DNA of 38,558 nt, from NCBI GenBank assembly GCA_029013165.1, contig JAQXMV010000125.1:1-38558 (forward strand). Reading direction: 5' to 3'. Every line of letters starts with the position of its first letter. Position 1 is the stretch's first letter. Shown piece by piece: positions 16,822-26,235 of this stretch. The notes beneath the pieces are model-generated. The model had not been told where the DNA came from, did no database searches, and was given only the letters and a program-made list of their open reading frames with translations. Both the position numbers and the translations under genes were made by a program. The stretch comes from Oscillospiraceae bacterium (GTDB lineage: Bacteria; Bacillota; Clostridia; Oscillospirales; Acutalibacteraceae).

Positions 16822-17855
16822 TTTTCCACGATCCTTTCCATGCTGAATTGATCCATATCCAGATCTGACTTTGATGAAAAATCAAGCCTGAGAGCATCGT
16901 CTTCGATCAGTCGGCATATTTTTGCACACAGATCCGTCAAATTATCCTTTTCCGCTAAAAAGCCGTTGACGCCGTCGCGGATGATATCCCGAGGCCCGGT
17001 CATAATGTCAAAGCTGACCAGCGGCAAACCGAAAGATTTTGCTTCCAGCAGAACCATAGGAAGTCCCTCCATGTGCGAGGTCATGACGCACATGGCACTG
17101 CGCCGATATTCCTCTGCCATATCGCGGACGTTTCCTCTCAGGATGATGTTCTGCTCTAAATGAGACTCTTTGATCATGGACTCCAGATTTTCTCTTTCGG
17201 GACCTTCTCCGCAGATGTGCCACTGCCAGTCGGGGTGACGAAGAAAGATCTCTTTGCCGGCCATGATGGCTCTGTCGTAGCCTTTAATCGGTAAAAGAGC
17301 ACCGGCGGACAAAATGATCTTGGAATGGCCGTCGTAGGAAAAATCCCGGCGCTCAGCCGGATTCGGGATGACAATGATCGGAGCCTTTGTCCTGATATTG
17401 TCGGTGTAATTCTTTTTGTCGCTTTCCGTGAGAACCACGGTGGCATCGCCATGTTTGGCCGCGTAGCGGCGTATATAGGGGAAAAGGCGTGAATTCCATT
17501 TGTTAAAATAATTGCCGTGTTCCCAAGTGATGACCTTTGCACCGGTGCCGCGGCAGGCCGGTACGCCGTAAATGCCCATACCCATATCCACATTGATGAC
17601 GATATCCGTCTCGCTGTCTCTGATCATGCGGTGCAGCTCACGGATGTGGTGCAGAACGGCGGCTTTTCCCTTGGCGGGAGAAAGCACGGTGTGAGTCACT
17701 TCCGGCGCTAAAGGGAAAAAGATTTCATTTTCGTTCATTTTCAGGCTGACCACGGTGACGCTGTGTTTGTCCGACAGGGTATTGGCTAAATGAGCCGTCA
17801 TTCGTTCCGTGCCGCCTTTTCTTGACATATCGCCTTCCAGGAAAAATATTTTCAT
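16779..17855 (-). CDS. Glycosyltransferase family 4
   Basis: A 358-residue GT4 (GT-B fold, retaining) enzyme. The N-terminal donor-independent domain opens KIFFLEGDMSRKGGTERMT, and ITWEHGNYF follows in the middle. The C-terminal nucleotide-sugar domain shows SAGALLPIKGYDRAI, HICGEGPE and the E-x7-E signature EGLPMVLLE, then TGPRDIIRDGVNGFL. Starts are ambiguous: ATG 17855 begins the family-typical sequence and lies five bases after the stop of the upstream GT4 gene, so translation is probably coupled; the further TTG at 17885 would overlap. Specificity unknown. Confidence 0.92.
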   Translation of the reverse strand: MKIFFLEGDMSRKGGTERMTAHLANTLSDKHSVTVVSLKMNENEIFFPLAPEVTHTVLSPAKGKAAVLHHIRELHRMIRDSETDIVINVDMGMGIYGVPACRGTGAKVITWEHGNYFNKWNSRLFPYIRRYAAKHGDATVVLTESDKKNYTDNIRTKAPIIVIPNPAERRDFSYDGHSKIILSAGALLPIKGYDRAIMAGKEIFLRHPDWQWHICGEGPERENLESMIKESHLEQNIILRGNVRDMAEEYRRSAMCVMTSHMEGLPMVLLEAKSFGLPLVSFDIMTGPRDIIRDGVNGFLAEKDNLTDLCAKICRLIEDDALRLDFSSKSDLDMDQFSMERIVEKWENLMETLQQKSH

Positions 17856-17859
17856 AGAA

Positions 17860-18969
17860 TCACAAGCTCTCCAACATCTCTTCAACTGCTTTTACGGTTT
17901 TTTCGCGGCTGAAGTATTTTCCGCGCTCAACAGCCTTTTCCCGGTAGTGTCTGAGGAGCTCCGGGTTGCTGAGCATTTTTTTCATAACCGCATAGACGCC
18001 CTCGGCGCTGTTTTCGGTGACAATGCCGTATTCATTGTTTTCTCCGAGCAGCTCCTTGGCACCGGAACAGTCAGTACTGACGACCGGTGTGCCGACGATG
18101 AGAGCCTCTGTTACCGCGGTAGAGAAGCCCTCCCGGCGTGAGGAGCAGACATAGAGATCGCTTGCGCCGACATATTGGTAGGGGTTATCTTTGTAGCCCA
18201 AAAGAATGAAGCTCTTTTCCAGAGAGTATTCTTTGATTTTTTTCTCAAGCTCTCCCTGAAGCTCTCCGACGCCAAGAATATAGACTCGGTGGGGATAGCC
18301 TTCGTTCAAAAGACGACGGTGCGCCTCCAGCAGCCGGTCAAATCCCTTGGGATGAACCAACTTCGCCACAGAGCATAGTGTGATTTCGTCCGTGAGAAAC
18401 CGTGGATCATCAGGAGATATCTTGGATTTTTCGATGATTTCTTCCGTCTCGTTGGTGTTATAGAGAACCTGAACTCCGGTCAGGCCGAGACTTTTCTCAA
18501 AGAGCTCTTTCACTCTTTCGGAAACAGCGATGATCCGATCAAAGTCTGCGTAGGCCTTTGTGGCCTCATCGGGAGAACGGAAACCGACAGACGCCAGCTT
18601 TTCATCGGCAAGCTCGATATGTACCCAGGCTACCCTTTTCATTTCCGGATCTGTGCAGCCGGAAATGATTCTTGAGGTAGGTCCCTCAAGATAAGATACC
18701 AGAATATCATAGTCTCCTTTGACGATTCTGCGATAAAGCCTTTCGGGTGAAAAGAACTTCATCAGAGTGGTGTTTCCGCGGAATTGCTTTTTTGCACCGG
18801 GAATATAGTGCACATGGCTTTTCAGGTATTGTCTGTTGACGCCCACATCAAAAAGCGTTTGTACCGTCACATCGAATTTTTTGCGGTCAAGATTGTTGGC
18901 AAGATTTACTAAAACTTTTTCCGCACCGCCGTGGCCGAGGTTGGGAATTAAAAAAAGTACTTTTTTCAT
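17860..18969 (-). CDS. Glycosyltransferase family 4
   Basis: A 369-residue GT4 enzyme. It opens KKVLFLIPNLGHGGAEKVLV, the classic GT4 start with the GGAEK loop. It contains HPKGFDRLLEAHRRL, YILGVGELQGELEKKI and the catalytic EGFSTAVTEALIVGTPVV with the E-x7-E pair, then DCSGAKELLG. ATG 18969 is preceded by GGAGCGTGAAAAA; the in-frame extension back to 19089 runs into the EpsG gene and carries no ribosome site. It is one of two adjacent GT4 genes. Donor and acceptor unknown. Confidence 0.93.
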   Translation of the reverse strand: MKKVLFLIPNLGHGGAEKVLVNLANNLDRKKFDVTVQTLFDVGVNRQYLKSHVHYIPGAKKQFRGNTTLMKFFSPERLYRRIVKGDYDILVSYLEGPTSRIISGCTDPEMKRVAWVHIELADEKLASVGFRSPDEATKAYADFDRIIAVSERVKELFEKSLGLTGVQVLYNTNETEEIIEKSKISPDDPRFLTDEITLCSVAKLVHPKGFDRLLEAHRRLLNEGYPHRVYILGVGELQGELEKKIKEYSLEKSFILLGYKDNPYQYVGASDLYVCSSRREGFSTAVTEALIVGTPVVSTDCSGAKELLGENNEYGIVTENSAEGVYAVMKKMLSNPELLRHYREKAVERGKYFSREKTVKAVEEMLESL

Positions 18970-18973
18970 TTTT

Positions 18974-20092
18974 TCACGCTCCGAAATGTGACTGAATATA
19001 TGTCCATAGGGACATTTGCTTAAAACAACTGTCAAACACATGTTGGATTCGGTTGCCGTAGATGAAAAATCCCAAGTAGCCGATAACACAAAGAACGCTG
19101 AGAATCTGACGGTCTTTTCCGCCGATCTTTTTCAGCATCCACGGCAATGTGATGCACTGGGCCGGCAGAAAATAGTTTGCCAATCTGGCAAAGTAGTTTG
19201 CCGTGCCGAAAAGGCCGACGAACATGATCAGACCGTTGACCATTGCCATATTAAAGATCAGATTCTCCGATCGGTCCGAATCATCAAATAGCGTGTTCTT
19301 ATAGAAAAATGACAGTCCGAAAGGAACGAGACAAACCAGCACGCGGAAAATATTCACACCCTCTCCGACGAAAGAGGCGGCGTCATAGTTTGCTCCCATA
19401 AGAATGGTAACATCGAGAATGGTTCCAATCAGAGAGTGCAAAGAAAATCCCAATAGGATGAATATCGCCGTATAGATGAATGTTTTGATGGACCACGGTC
19501 TGAAAAACAGCAGCGGTATGATCAGGTAAACAATGGAATAGGGATGAAACAGAATGCCTAAAACCAAGAAAACAATATATTTTTTCCATTTTTTTTCAAT
19601 GGCTGCTGAGGTCGCAATCAGACACATGGCAGTGGCGACACACTGCTTGATGGCGGCAAAGGAAAAAATATAGAAACCTGTGGTAAACATCAGATAGACC
19701 GCCATCGGAAAAGAGTCGGAATATTTTCGCACAAACCAAACATAGGGCACGACCGTGATGTAAGAGTAGAACATAATATAGTCTTGGCTGGAAAATCCGA
19801 TATCCTTGAGCAGAGCCGTCAGATAGGTGAAGCCAAGACCGCCGGCGAAAGTGGCACTGCCTGATTGCCAAAGTTCTCGAAATGAAGGCATTTGTTCAAA
19901 AATACCGATATAAGTAACGGTATCATTATACCAGGTGCGCAGACCGCCGTAGGTGGCAAGGACGATCATGAGTATCACCGTAAAGAGCTTTTCCTGCCGT
20001 TCGACGCCGTCGGCCGAAAGTTGCCGGTCTCTGCGGTTGATAATAAAAGCAAATAGGACTCCTACAGCGGTTAGAATGAATAGTTTTTTCAA
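18974..20092 (-). CDS. EpsG/Wzy-type polysaccharide polymerase
   Basis: A 372-residue protein with about ten transmembrane helices, matching the EpsG family. Marks are GGLRTWYNDTVTYIGIFEQM after the first helices, FYIFSFAAIKQCVATAMCLI in the middle and LGILFHPYSIVYLIIPLLFF. EpsG-type proteins polymerise undecaprenyl-linked repeat units on the outer face of the membrane. The start codon is TTG with AAAAGGGAG upstream. It overlaps no gene and ends five bases before the GT4 start. With the flippase it defines the Wzx/Wzy route of this locus. Confidence 0.88.
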   Translation of the reverse strand: MKKLFILTAVGVLFAFIINRRDRQLSADGVERQEKLFTVILMIVLATYGGLRTWYNDTVTYIGIFEQMPSFRELWQSGSATFAGGLGFTYLTALLKDIGFSSQDYIMFYSYITVVPYVWFVRKYSDSFPMAVYLMFTTGFYIFSFAAIKQCVATAMCLIATSAAIEKKWKKYIVFLVLGILFHPYSIVYLIIPLLFFRPWSIKTFIYTAIFILLGFSLHSLIGTILDVTILMGANYDAASFVGEGVNIFRVLVCLVPFGLSFFYKNTLFDDSDRSENLIFNMAMVNGLIMFVGLFGTANYFARLANYFLPAQCITLPWMLKKIGGKDRQILSVLCVIGYLGFFIYGNRIQHVFDSCFKQMSLWTYIQSHFGA

Positions 20093-20119
20093 TGTGTTCT
20101 CCCTTTTAATGAATGAAGG

Positions 20120-21040
20120 CTATTTTTTGTTGTCCATAATAATTAGTTGCTTTTTCGACAGAACCTTGATCAATATACTCAGCAAAATGCCGGGAAAAAT
20201 CATGGCTATGGTAAGCAGAGGCTTCTTGGATTCTTTCCAAATATTTGAAAATTTTCCTGCAAGGATAGAGCTTGAATCGTAATGAACCGCATTTTTGATT
20301 TGAAATTTCAGCGGAGCATTCAAAAAATCCATGCATAGCAGTCGGAGCTGAGCAAAGCTGTTGGGGCTGTTCCTATATTGTCGAAAAATATTGTTTGCCA
20401 TGCCGTCAGGCTGATATTCAACGATGCAGGTAGGCTCGTTCATCACGAGAAAATCATATTTGAGACTGATTTTCAAGTGCATATAATGGGGATTGAAATT
20501 TTTTTCTCCGTTCAGTGTGGGCATAGGCGCCACAGATTTATATAGTTCGCTTCTGATAATCAGTTTTCTGTCGCCGTCTCTCAGTTTGTATTTTCCCACC
20601 ATAAGATCTATCGGATTGACCGTCTTTTGATCCGGCAGGGGATCTCCTATGATTTTGCCGTCCTCATAGCAGTCCAGGGAATCAATTCCTGCAAGGGTAT
20701 CGCTACCCTCACGATGCCATTTGTTTAATATCTTCTCAATGGCACCATTGGCCACTCGATCATCGGAGTCAATACACATTGCCAGTTCAGTGTCGAGATT
20801 TTCGATCGCCGTGTTATAAGCAGTATGCAGACCGCCGTTTTCTTTATAAATGTAGCGGATTTCAAAACCGCAGTTTTTTTGCTGTAGTTCTTTTACATAT
20901 TCCACCGTGCTGTCTGTGGAACCGTCATCTATGATCAGCCAACAAAAATCCTTGCAGCTTTGTTGGCAGAGACTGTCATAAAGGCGCGGTAAAGTGTGCG
21001 CACGATTAAATGTCGGGGTAAAAACCGTTAACTCAGGCAT
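20120..21040 (-). CDS. Glycosyltransferase family 2
   Basis: A 306-residue GT2 enzyme, more distant from the pair at 14835 and 15814. The catalytic domain shows LTVFTPTFNRAHTLPRLYDS, WLIIDDGSTDST, NGGLHTAYNTAI and the DxD segment AMCIDSDDRV. A hydrophobic C-terminal segment ILSILIKVLSKKQ may contact the membrane. The ATG at 21040 lies inside the last codons of the upstream GT2 gene (8-base overlap) with AAGGGGG upstream. The TPTFNR start type often belongs to enzymes making teichoic-acid-like or capsule glycans. Specificity unknown. Confidence 0.92.
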   Translation of the reverse strand: MPELTVFTPTFNRAHTLPRLYDSLCQQSCKDFCWLIIDDGSTDSTVEYVKELQQKNCGFEIRYIYKENGGLHTAYNTAIENLDTELAMCIDSDDRVANGAIEKILNKWHREGSDTLAGIDSLDCYEDGKIIGDPLPDQKTVNPIDLMVGKYKLRDGDRKLIIRSELYKSVAPMPTLNGEKNFNPHYMHLKISLKYDFLVMNEPTCIVEYQPDGMANNIFRQYRNSPNSFAQLRLLCMDFLNAPLKFQIKNAVHYDSSSILAGKFSNIWKESKKPLLTIAMIFPGILLSILIKVLSKKQLIIMDNKK

Positions 21041-22001
21041 GAAAAGATAACCCCCTTATTCTGGAAAAGAAGACCATCATACGGCATAATGTGCTAAAAC
21101 CGCCGACCTTGGTAACGGTTCTCATGAGTTTGATCTTGCGTGAAGAAGAGTAATTCAACAATTCGGCGTTAGTCTTTAGTTCAGATATAATTTTTCTGCG
21201 CTGTGTAACATTTGGTACACAGCCTATATTGAAAAGTAAAATTGCATACTGATAGCTTACATAGGGCAGATAAAGCGTCCGTTCGTTCTGAGGGAGACTA
21301 TTAATCAATTCTATGCAGTATTGTACATTGTTTTTAAGATCAATGAACTTTTTGAGGTTCATGCTGTTGGAAATGGAATTCCTGCGCTGTCTGTAGTTAT
21401 AAAAATCAAAGTCAACATAAGTGATATGATCCGCTTTAAGTGCCAAACGGAGACTCCAGTCTATATCCTCCGAGCAAACACCTTGCCTAAAATTAAGCTC
21501 TTCTGCTTGAAAAAGAGAATGTCGGATTATTTTAATACAGGGACTTGAGATATATTTTTCACTTTGCAGGACAGCTTCTTTACCGTTGATATTGTCGCTG
21601 GGCGAAAAATAAGATTTTTGATTGTTGCCATTTTCATCAACCTTACTTAGATTTGTGCAAAGAACATCACAACGGAACTGGTTAATAAAATCGTTGATTC
21701 TTGTGAGCGCTAAAGCGTCTTTCCAGTAATCGTCGCTGTCCAGGAACATGATATACTCCCCGTCTGCCACCTTTATTCCATGATTTCTGGCTGCCGCAGC
21801 GCCGGCGTTCTGCTGGTGAATTACTTGAACTCTTGGATCGGAAACTGCATATTCGTCACAGATTTTCGGGCAGTTGTCAGGGGATTGGTCATCAATGAGT
21901 ATCACTTCAAAATCTCGGAAACTCTGACAAAGAACGCTGTCTATGCATTGTCTGATATACTTTTCCGCCCCATATACGGGTATAATAATGCTGAATTTCA
22001 T
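21033..22001 (-). CDS. Glycosyltransferase family 2
   Basis: A 322-residue GT2 enzyme: FSIIIPVYGAEKYIRQCIDS, EVILIDDQSPDNC, NAGAAAARNHGI and the DxD segment FLDSDDYW. ATG 22001 has GGAAGGACAATCC upstream and overlaps the acetyltransferase stop by four bases. The longer frame back to 22220 gives an implausible arginine/histidine/cysteine-rich peptide that is only the antisense of hexapeptide repeats, so it is rejected. The C-terminal third is helical, with VTQRRKIISELKTNAELL. Specificity unknown. Confidence 0.93.
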   Translation of the reverse strand: MKFSIIIPVYGAEKYIRQCIDSVLCQSFRDFEVILIDDQSPDNCPKICDEYAVSDPRVQVIHQQNAGAAAARNHGIKVADGEYIMFLDSDDYWKDALALTRINDFINQFRCDVLCTNLSKVDENGNNQKSYFSPSDNINGKEAVLQSEKYISSPCIKIIRHSLFQAEELNFRQGVCSEDIDWSLRLALKADHITYVDFDFYNYRQRRNSISNSMNLKKFIDLKNNVQYCIELINSLPQNERTLYLPYVSYQYAILLFNIGCVPNVTQRRKIISELKTNAELLNYSSSRKIKLMRTVTKVGGFSTLCRMMVFFSRIRGLSFHA

Positions 22002-22513
22002 GGATTGTCCTTCCGTTCTATTTCTACTGCGGCAGGCGCAGCGACGATGGCGTTGGCGGGTACATCGTGTACGACGACACAGCCTGCGCCGATGCGGGCA
22101 TTGTCTCCGATGGTAACATTTCCGATGATTTTGGCGCCTGCACCGATGAGCACATTGTCCCCGATTATGGGCGCTCCGTTTTTTCCTTCCCCAATGGTTA
22201 CCTGATGAAATATTTTGCACTCTTTGCCGATGACGGCATTATGTGAAATGATGATACCGTAAAGACCGTGCGGTAATTTGGGAATCCCGGCAAAGGCTGC
22301 GCCGAAGCCTAAGTGCGTCCCGAGAGAAGCATTGTTGAAGGCATCACATTTTTTGATGTAATAGAGGCGATAGAGATTGCATATACGGCTCAGGCCGCCT
22401 TTGTTTTCTGAAACAACGGCATTTCGTCTGCGCCAGTATTTTTTTTCATCGTAATGCTGCAATCTTGCGCGGAAAAACCTTTCCGTAAAACTCAGATCGT
22501 CCAGTTCTTTCAT
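21998..22513 (-). CDS. CysE/LbH-type acetyltransferase of the glycan cluster
   Basis: A 171-residue left-handed beta-helix acyltransferase resembling serine O-acetyltransferase. The N-terminal 60 residues are helical and basic. The repeats follow as FGAAFAGIPKLPHGLYGIII, then SHNAVIGKECKIFHQVTIGE, then the isoleucine-rich hexapeptides ending GAGCVVVHDVPANAIV. The histidine in IISHNAVIG region and in FHQVTIG are candidates for catalysis. No separate CysE substrate domain of full length is present. In this operon it more probably acetylates a sugar of the polymer than serine. Acetyl-CoA use is inferred from the fold. Confidence 0.85.
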   Translation of the reverse strand: MKELDDLSFTERFFRARLQHYDEKKYWRRRNAVVSENKGGLSRICNLYRLYYIKKCDAFNNASLGTHLGFGAAFAGIPKLPHGLYGIIISHNAVIGKECKIFHQVTIGEGKNGAPIIGDNVLIGAGAKIIGNVTIGDNARIGAGCVVVHDVPANAIVAAPAAVEIERKDNP

Positions 22514-22525
22514 AATATTTTCTCC

Positions 22526-23641
22526 TTATATTTCGAGCGCTTCCAGCGTTTTCCCGACCACAGCGCTTTTCTCGAATCTTTCCTCCATCAGGCGCCGTGA
22601 AGCACGCCCCATTTCCTTGCGTTTCTCCGCCGGGAACTCCATAAATTCTGCCAGGGCATCGGTCAGTGCCTGAGGATCTCTGACGGGACAGAGAATACCG
22701 CTTTCACCCGGTAACACCGCTTCCCGGCAGCCGGGAATGTCGCTGGTGATCAGCGGCCGTCCCGAGGCGGCGGCCTCCAGCAGGACATTGGACATGCCCT
22801 CGTGATAGGAGGGCAGAACAACACAGTTCGCCGCGGCATAGAAAGGTGCCACATCGCTCTGATGGCCGTGATAGTTGACGGTTTTCTTTTCCGCTGCGGT
22901 GGTGAGTTTTTCGGCATACGCCTCCTCGTCAAAACCGCCCACGATATCGAAACCCGCTCGGTCGCCGTATTGGCTCCTGATCTTCTCGGCGGCGAGAAGA
23001 AGCTCGTCTATGCCCTTTTCTTTCATGATCCTGCCCACAAAGAGAAAGCGCACTTCCTCTTTGTCGGGATAGGGAAGATAAGGGTGCTGCTGCAAATTGA
23101 TTCCGGCTCCGGGTAACAGACTTTCCTTCCCTTTGGGGATTACGCCTGATTTCGTCAGGGTGTCAAGATTTCCCTGGTTTTCAAAGAAAACCTTCTTTGC
23201 TCTTTTCAGAGCCAGACGGTATAGGGTCAGCACCAGCTTCTTGATGAAACCGCCGTTCTCGATGGCGGAACCGAGGCCGGTGATGTTGGCGGCATAAGGC
23301 AGATGAAGCAGTCGGCAGGCAAGGCCGCCGTAGATATTGGGCTTGATGGTGTAGGTGACTGTCAGGTCGGGCCGCAGACTGCGCAGGAGCTTGATATAGC
23401 GAAAGAACAGGCGAAGATCCGTCACCGGGTTGATTCCGCGGCGGTCAATGTCCGTCTCAATGAAATGCATACCGTCTTCTTTCAGCTTGTCCACAAATTC
23501 CCCGTAGGGCAGAGAAATGAAAACCTCGTTCCCGCGGCTTTTCATTTTCAGAAGCAGATCGCGGCGGAAACGGTAAAGTCCCACATCGTTGTTGGCCAGA
23601 ATCAGTATTTTTTTATTCTTTTTTTCTTGCCGGCACGCCAA
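22526..23641 (-). CDS. Glycosyltransferase family 4 (PglA/EpsD-like)
   Basis: A 371-residue GT4 enzyme. It begins KKILILANNDVGLYRFRRDL and EVFISLPYGEFVDKLKEDG, as in PglA and EpsD type enzymes. VTYTIKPNIYGGL, NITGLGSA, FLFVGRIMKEKGIDELLLAA and the E-x7-E segment EGMSNVLLEAAASGRPLI follow. The start is TTG 23641 with AGAGGAGAGGGG upstream, inside the 3' end of the NeuD-type gene. Its place directly after initiation-sugar genes suggests that it adds the second sugar to the lipid-linked primer. That order is inference. Confidence 0.9.
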   Translation of the reverse strand: MACRQEKKNKKILILANNDVGLYRFRRDLLLKMKSRGNEVFISLPYGEFVDKLKEDGMHFIETDIDRRGINPVTDLRLFFRYIKLLRSLRPDLTVTYTIKPNIYGGLACRLLHLPYAANITGLGSAIENGGFIKKLVLTLYRLALKRAKKVFFENQGNLDTLTKSGVIPKGKESLLPGAGINLQQHPYLPYPDKEEVRFLFVGRIMKEKGIDELLLAAEKIRSQYGDRAGFDIVGGFDEEAYAEKLTTAAEKKTVNYHGHQSDVAPFYAAANCVVLPSYHEGMSNVLLEAAASGRPLITSDIPGCREAVLPGESGILCPVRDPQALTDALAEFMEFPAEKRKEMGRASRRLMEERFEKSAVVGKTLEALEI

Positions 23642-24221
23642 TATAAACGCCCCTCTCCTCTATGTTTTTCACGACGGCGGCGCCTGCGCCGATGACGCAG
23701 TGGCTGCAGATACAGATGTTGTTTTTCACCGAAGCGCCGATGCCGATGTGGCACTCCCGGCCGATATGAACGGTTCCGGCCAACAGGGCTCCGGGAGAAA
23801 GATGGGAATAATCGCCGATGATATTATCATGCTCGGCAACGGCGCAGGTGTTGATGATGCAGTGCTTGCCGATCTGCGCCATGGGATTGATCACGGCGCC
23901 GGCCATGACTGCCGTGCCCTCTCCGATGCTGACGCCGTATCCGATCTGTGCCGACGGATGAATCAGGGTGGCATAGGGCAGGGGATATTGCTGTGCGATT
24001 CGGCGGCGCGTGCCGCCGTCGCCGATGGCAAGGAAAAACTCCGTGTTGCCGTCGTTACAGGCGGGAGCCTCCTGACTTTTTCCGATCACAGGCAGTCCCA
24101 TGACAGAGCCGCAGGCCTTGTCATCGAGAAAGACGATGTGCTGATAGCCCATTTTCATGGCGATGTCGGCAATGACTTTTCCGTGGCCGCCGGCTCCGAT
24201 AATAACCAGTCTTTCTTTCAT
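23613..24221 (-). CDS. NeuD/PglD/EpsM-type sugar N- or O-acetyltransferase
   Basis: A 202-residue hexapeptide acetyltransferase. The N-terminal Rossmann-like part has LVIIGAGGHGKVIADIA and binds the UDP-sugar. The beta-helix follows, with HPSAQIGYGVSIGEGTAVMA, catalytic-type histidine H131 in VAEHDN, and the closing GAGAAVVKNIEERGVYIGVP. In the Campylobacter Pgl and Bacillus eps systems, this enzyme acetylates the 4-amino group made by the neighbouring aminotransferase. It overlaps the sugar transferase gene by four bases and the GT4 gene by 29. The reaction is inferred from this trio. Confidence 0.9.
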   Translation of the reverse strand: MKERLVIIGAGGHGKVIADIAMKMGYQHIVFLDDKACGSVMGLPVIGKSQEAPACNDGNTEFFLAIGDGGTRRRIAQQYPLPYATLIHPSAQIGYGVSIGEGTAVMAGAVINPMAQIGKHCIINTCAVAEHDNIIGDYSHLSPGALLAGTVHIGRECHIGIGASVKNNICICSHCVIGAGAAVVKNIEERGVYIGVPARKKE

Positions 24222-24862
24222 TGTTCCTCTTCCTTTGTTCCGGTGAATTCTTCCATGGTGGCTGAGGTTTCTGAGGAAATGCCCTCTTTTTTGAAGAAAG
24301 CCTTGCTGACGGTTTGCAGTATGATGCTGATGTCTCCCCTCAGGGTGATGTGATTGGCATAGTCCACATCATAGCGGAATTTTTCCTCCCAGCTCACGGT
24401 GTTTCTGCCGTTGACCTGAGCTAAGCCCGTCAGTCCCGGACGAACATCGTGACGGTGACGCTGCTCTTCATTGTAGCGGGGCAGATATTTGACCAGCAGA
24501 GGTCTCGGCCCCACAACGCTCATGTCGCCCCGAAGAATATTGAAAACCTCCGGCAGTTCGTCAAGGCTGGTGCTGCGCAGCATCTTGCCAAAAGGCGTCA
24601 GCCGCTTCTCGTCGGGGAGAAGATTGCCGTTGCCGTCTTTTTCATCGGTCATGGTGCGGAATTTTCTCAGCTGAAAGATTTTTTCGTTTTTGCCCGGTCT
24701 GTCCTGACGGAAAATCACCGGGGAGCCCAGCTTGATTCTGACTGCCACGGCTAAGATGAGATACAGCCACCAGAAGAAAAGAATGGCGGCAAGGGCACAG
24801 CATATATCCAGTGGGCGCTTGCAATATTTTTCGTATGGTCCGTAGGGCTTATGCTCCGGCAT
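24218..24862 (-). CDS. Phosphoglycosyl transferase initiating the glycan (PglC/EpsL type)
   Basis: A 214-residue monotopic enzyme that loads the first sugar-phosphate onto undecaprenyl phosphate. KYCKRPLDICCALAAILFFW is the re-entrant membrane helix. Then come SPVIFRQDRPGKNEKIFQLR, KFRTM, STSLDELPEVFNILRGDMSV with the catalytic Asp-Glu, GPRPLL and RPGLTGLAQVNGRN. No large N-terminal domain is present, so it is the short PglC class rather than WcaJ. ATG 24862 is chosen because the earlier TTG at 24928 would overlap the aminotransferase. The C-terminal tail is acidic. First sugar probably diNAcBac or similar, inferred from neighbours. Confidence 0.92.
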   Translation of the reverse strand: MPEHKPYGPYEKYCKRPLDICCALAAILFFWWLYLILAVAVRIKLGSPVIFRQDRPGKNEKIFQLRKFRTMTDEKDGNGNLLPDEKRLTPFGKMLRSTSLDELPEVFNILRGDMSVVGPRPLLVKYLPRYNEEQRHRHDVRPGLTGLAQVNGRNTVSWEEKFRYDVDYANHITLRGDISIILQTVSKAFFKKEGISSETSATMEEFTGTKEEEQ

Positions 24863-24899
24863 TGGCGTGTTCCGTCCTTTCGGGGAAATTTTGAGCGTG

Positions 24900-26147
24900 T
24901 TATGTAAAACAGCGGTGTATCGCTTCAATAATGATGTCCTGCTGCCAGGGAAGCATTTTGTTATCCGAGGGCAGGCAAAGGCCGCGGGTGAAGATATCCG
25001 AACCGGTGTCGTTCAGGGTTCCTTTTTCCGCGAGACCGTCGGCGGTGACAAAGTCAAAGCCGGCATAAATGGGCTGGAGATGCATGGGCTTCCAGATCGG
25101 TCGACCCTCGGCGTTGATGGCGGCGAGGCTTTCGAGAATCTGTGTCGGACAGCTCTTGCCCTTTTGCGGGGTAAAGGAGGCGCAGAGATCGTTTCTTTCC
25201 TGGGGGCACATGGCGTCGCGGTCAATGATCATGCAGGAAAGCCAGTAATTCGGTACACTGTTCCTTTCGTCAAAGGGATTCATTTTCACCGGCAGATCGC
25301 TGAGACCGTCGCGGTATCTCTCATAGATTTTTTTCTTTTGGGCGATATGCTCCTCTAAGTGGGGAAGCTGGCCGCGTACAACGCCGGCGATGACATTGCT
25401 CATGCGGTAGTTATAGCCCAGTTCCCGATGCTGATACCAGGGTGCCTTCTCTCGTGACTGAGTGGACCATTTCCGGACCTTGTCGGCGTCTGCGCCGTCG
25501 TCGGTCAGCAGCATGCCGCCGGAGCTGCCGGTGATGATCTTGTTTCCGTTGAAAGAAATGCAGGAAACATCGCCGAAAGAACCGGTCTGCACGCCTTGAT
25601 AGGTGGCGCCGAAGGATTCGGCGGCGTCCTCGATGAGCAGGGCACCGTGCTGGCGGACAAGGGCTTTGATCTCTTCTAATTTCGCCGGTACGCCGTAAAG
25701 ATGAGCCAGCATAACCAGCTTTGTGTCGGGATAAAGGGCGAAGGCTTTTTCGAGAGCCCGGGGATCCATATTCCAGGTGTCGCTTTCCGTGTCAATGAAT
25801 ACGGGTGTGCCGCCCTCATAGAGAATGGGATTGACCGTGGCGTCAAAGGTCATGTCCGTGCAGAAAACTCTTTTTCCGCTGAGGGCGCCTTTGCCCGGCT
25901 CCGGTGTGCCAAAGAGCTTCTCTCCGGCGAGACGAACCGCCATGTGTAGGCTTGCCGTGCCGCAGGAAAGACCGACGCCGTGTTTTCTGCCGATTTTTTC
26001 GCATATAATTTTTTCGGTTTCATCGATATTTTCGCCGAGGGTTGACATCCAGTTTGTGCGGTAGGCAAGGGTCATATATTCCAGCTCTTCTCCGTGCATG
26101 GTGGGAGAGGAGAGCCAAACCTTATTTTCAAAAGCCTTGATTTTCAT
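24900..26147 (-). CDS. DegT/DnrJ/EryC1 aminotransferase (PglE/EpsN-like)
   Basis: A 415-residue PLP enzyme that probably transaminates a UDP-4-keto-6-deoxy-HexNAc. Marks are SSPTMHGEELEYM at the N-terminus, GLSCGTASLHMAVRLAG, FCTDMTFDATVNPILYEGG, LIEDAAESFGA (D174 against the PLP nitrogen) and FNGNKIITGSSGG with Schiff-base K203. The product would be acetylated by the NeuD-type enzyme two genes on. The required 4,6-dehydratase (PglF/EpsC-like) is not in the window and must be encoded elsewhere. It is the first gene of the long minus-strand block, with AAAAAGG upstream. Confidence 0.93.
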   Translation of the reverse strand: MKIKAFENKVWLSSPTMHGEELEYMTLAYRTNWMSTLGENIDETEKIICEKIGRKHGVGLSCGTASLHMAVRLAGEKLFGTPEPGKGALSGKRVFCTDMTFDATVNPILYEGGTPVFIDTESDTWNMDPRALEKAFALYPDTKLVMLAHLYGVPAKLEEIKALVRQHGALLIEDAAESFGATYQGVQTGSFGDVSCISFNGNKIITGSSGGMLLTDDGADADKVRKWSTQSREKAPWYQHRELGYNYRMSNVIAGVVRGQLPHLEEHIAQKKKIYERYRDGLSDLPVKMNPFDERNSVPNYWLSCMIIDRDAMCPQERNDLCASFTPQKGKSCPTQILESLAAINAEGRPIWKPMHLQPIYAGFDFVTADGLAEKGTLNDTGSDIFTRGLCLPSDNKMLPWQQDIIIEAIHRCFT

Positions 26148-26235
26148 AAAAGCAACAACCTTTTTAACATACTATGAGGAAATCCCCTTTGACAGCCTTT
26201 GGGAAGATAAGTCCCGTGTGCTTATATATACAGCC

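Noticed and set aside
22002..22220. N-terminal extension of the GT2 gene at 21033
   Set aside because: It is the shifted frame of the acetyltransferase hexapeptide repeats, arginine- and cysteine-rich, while ATG 22001 has a strong ribosome site.
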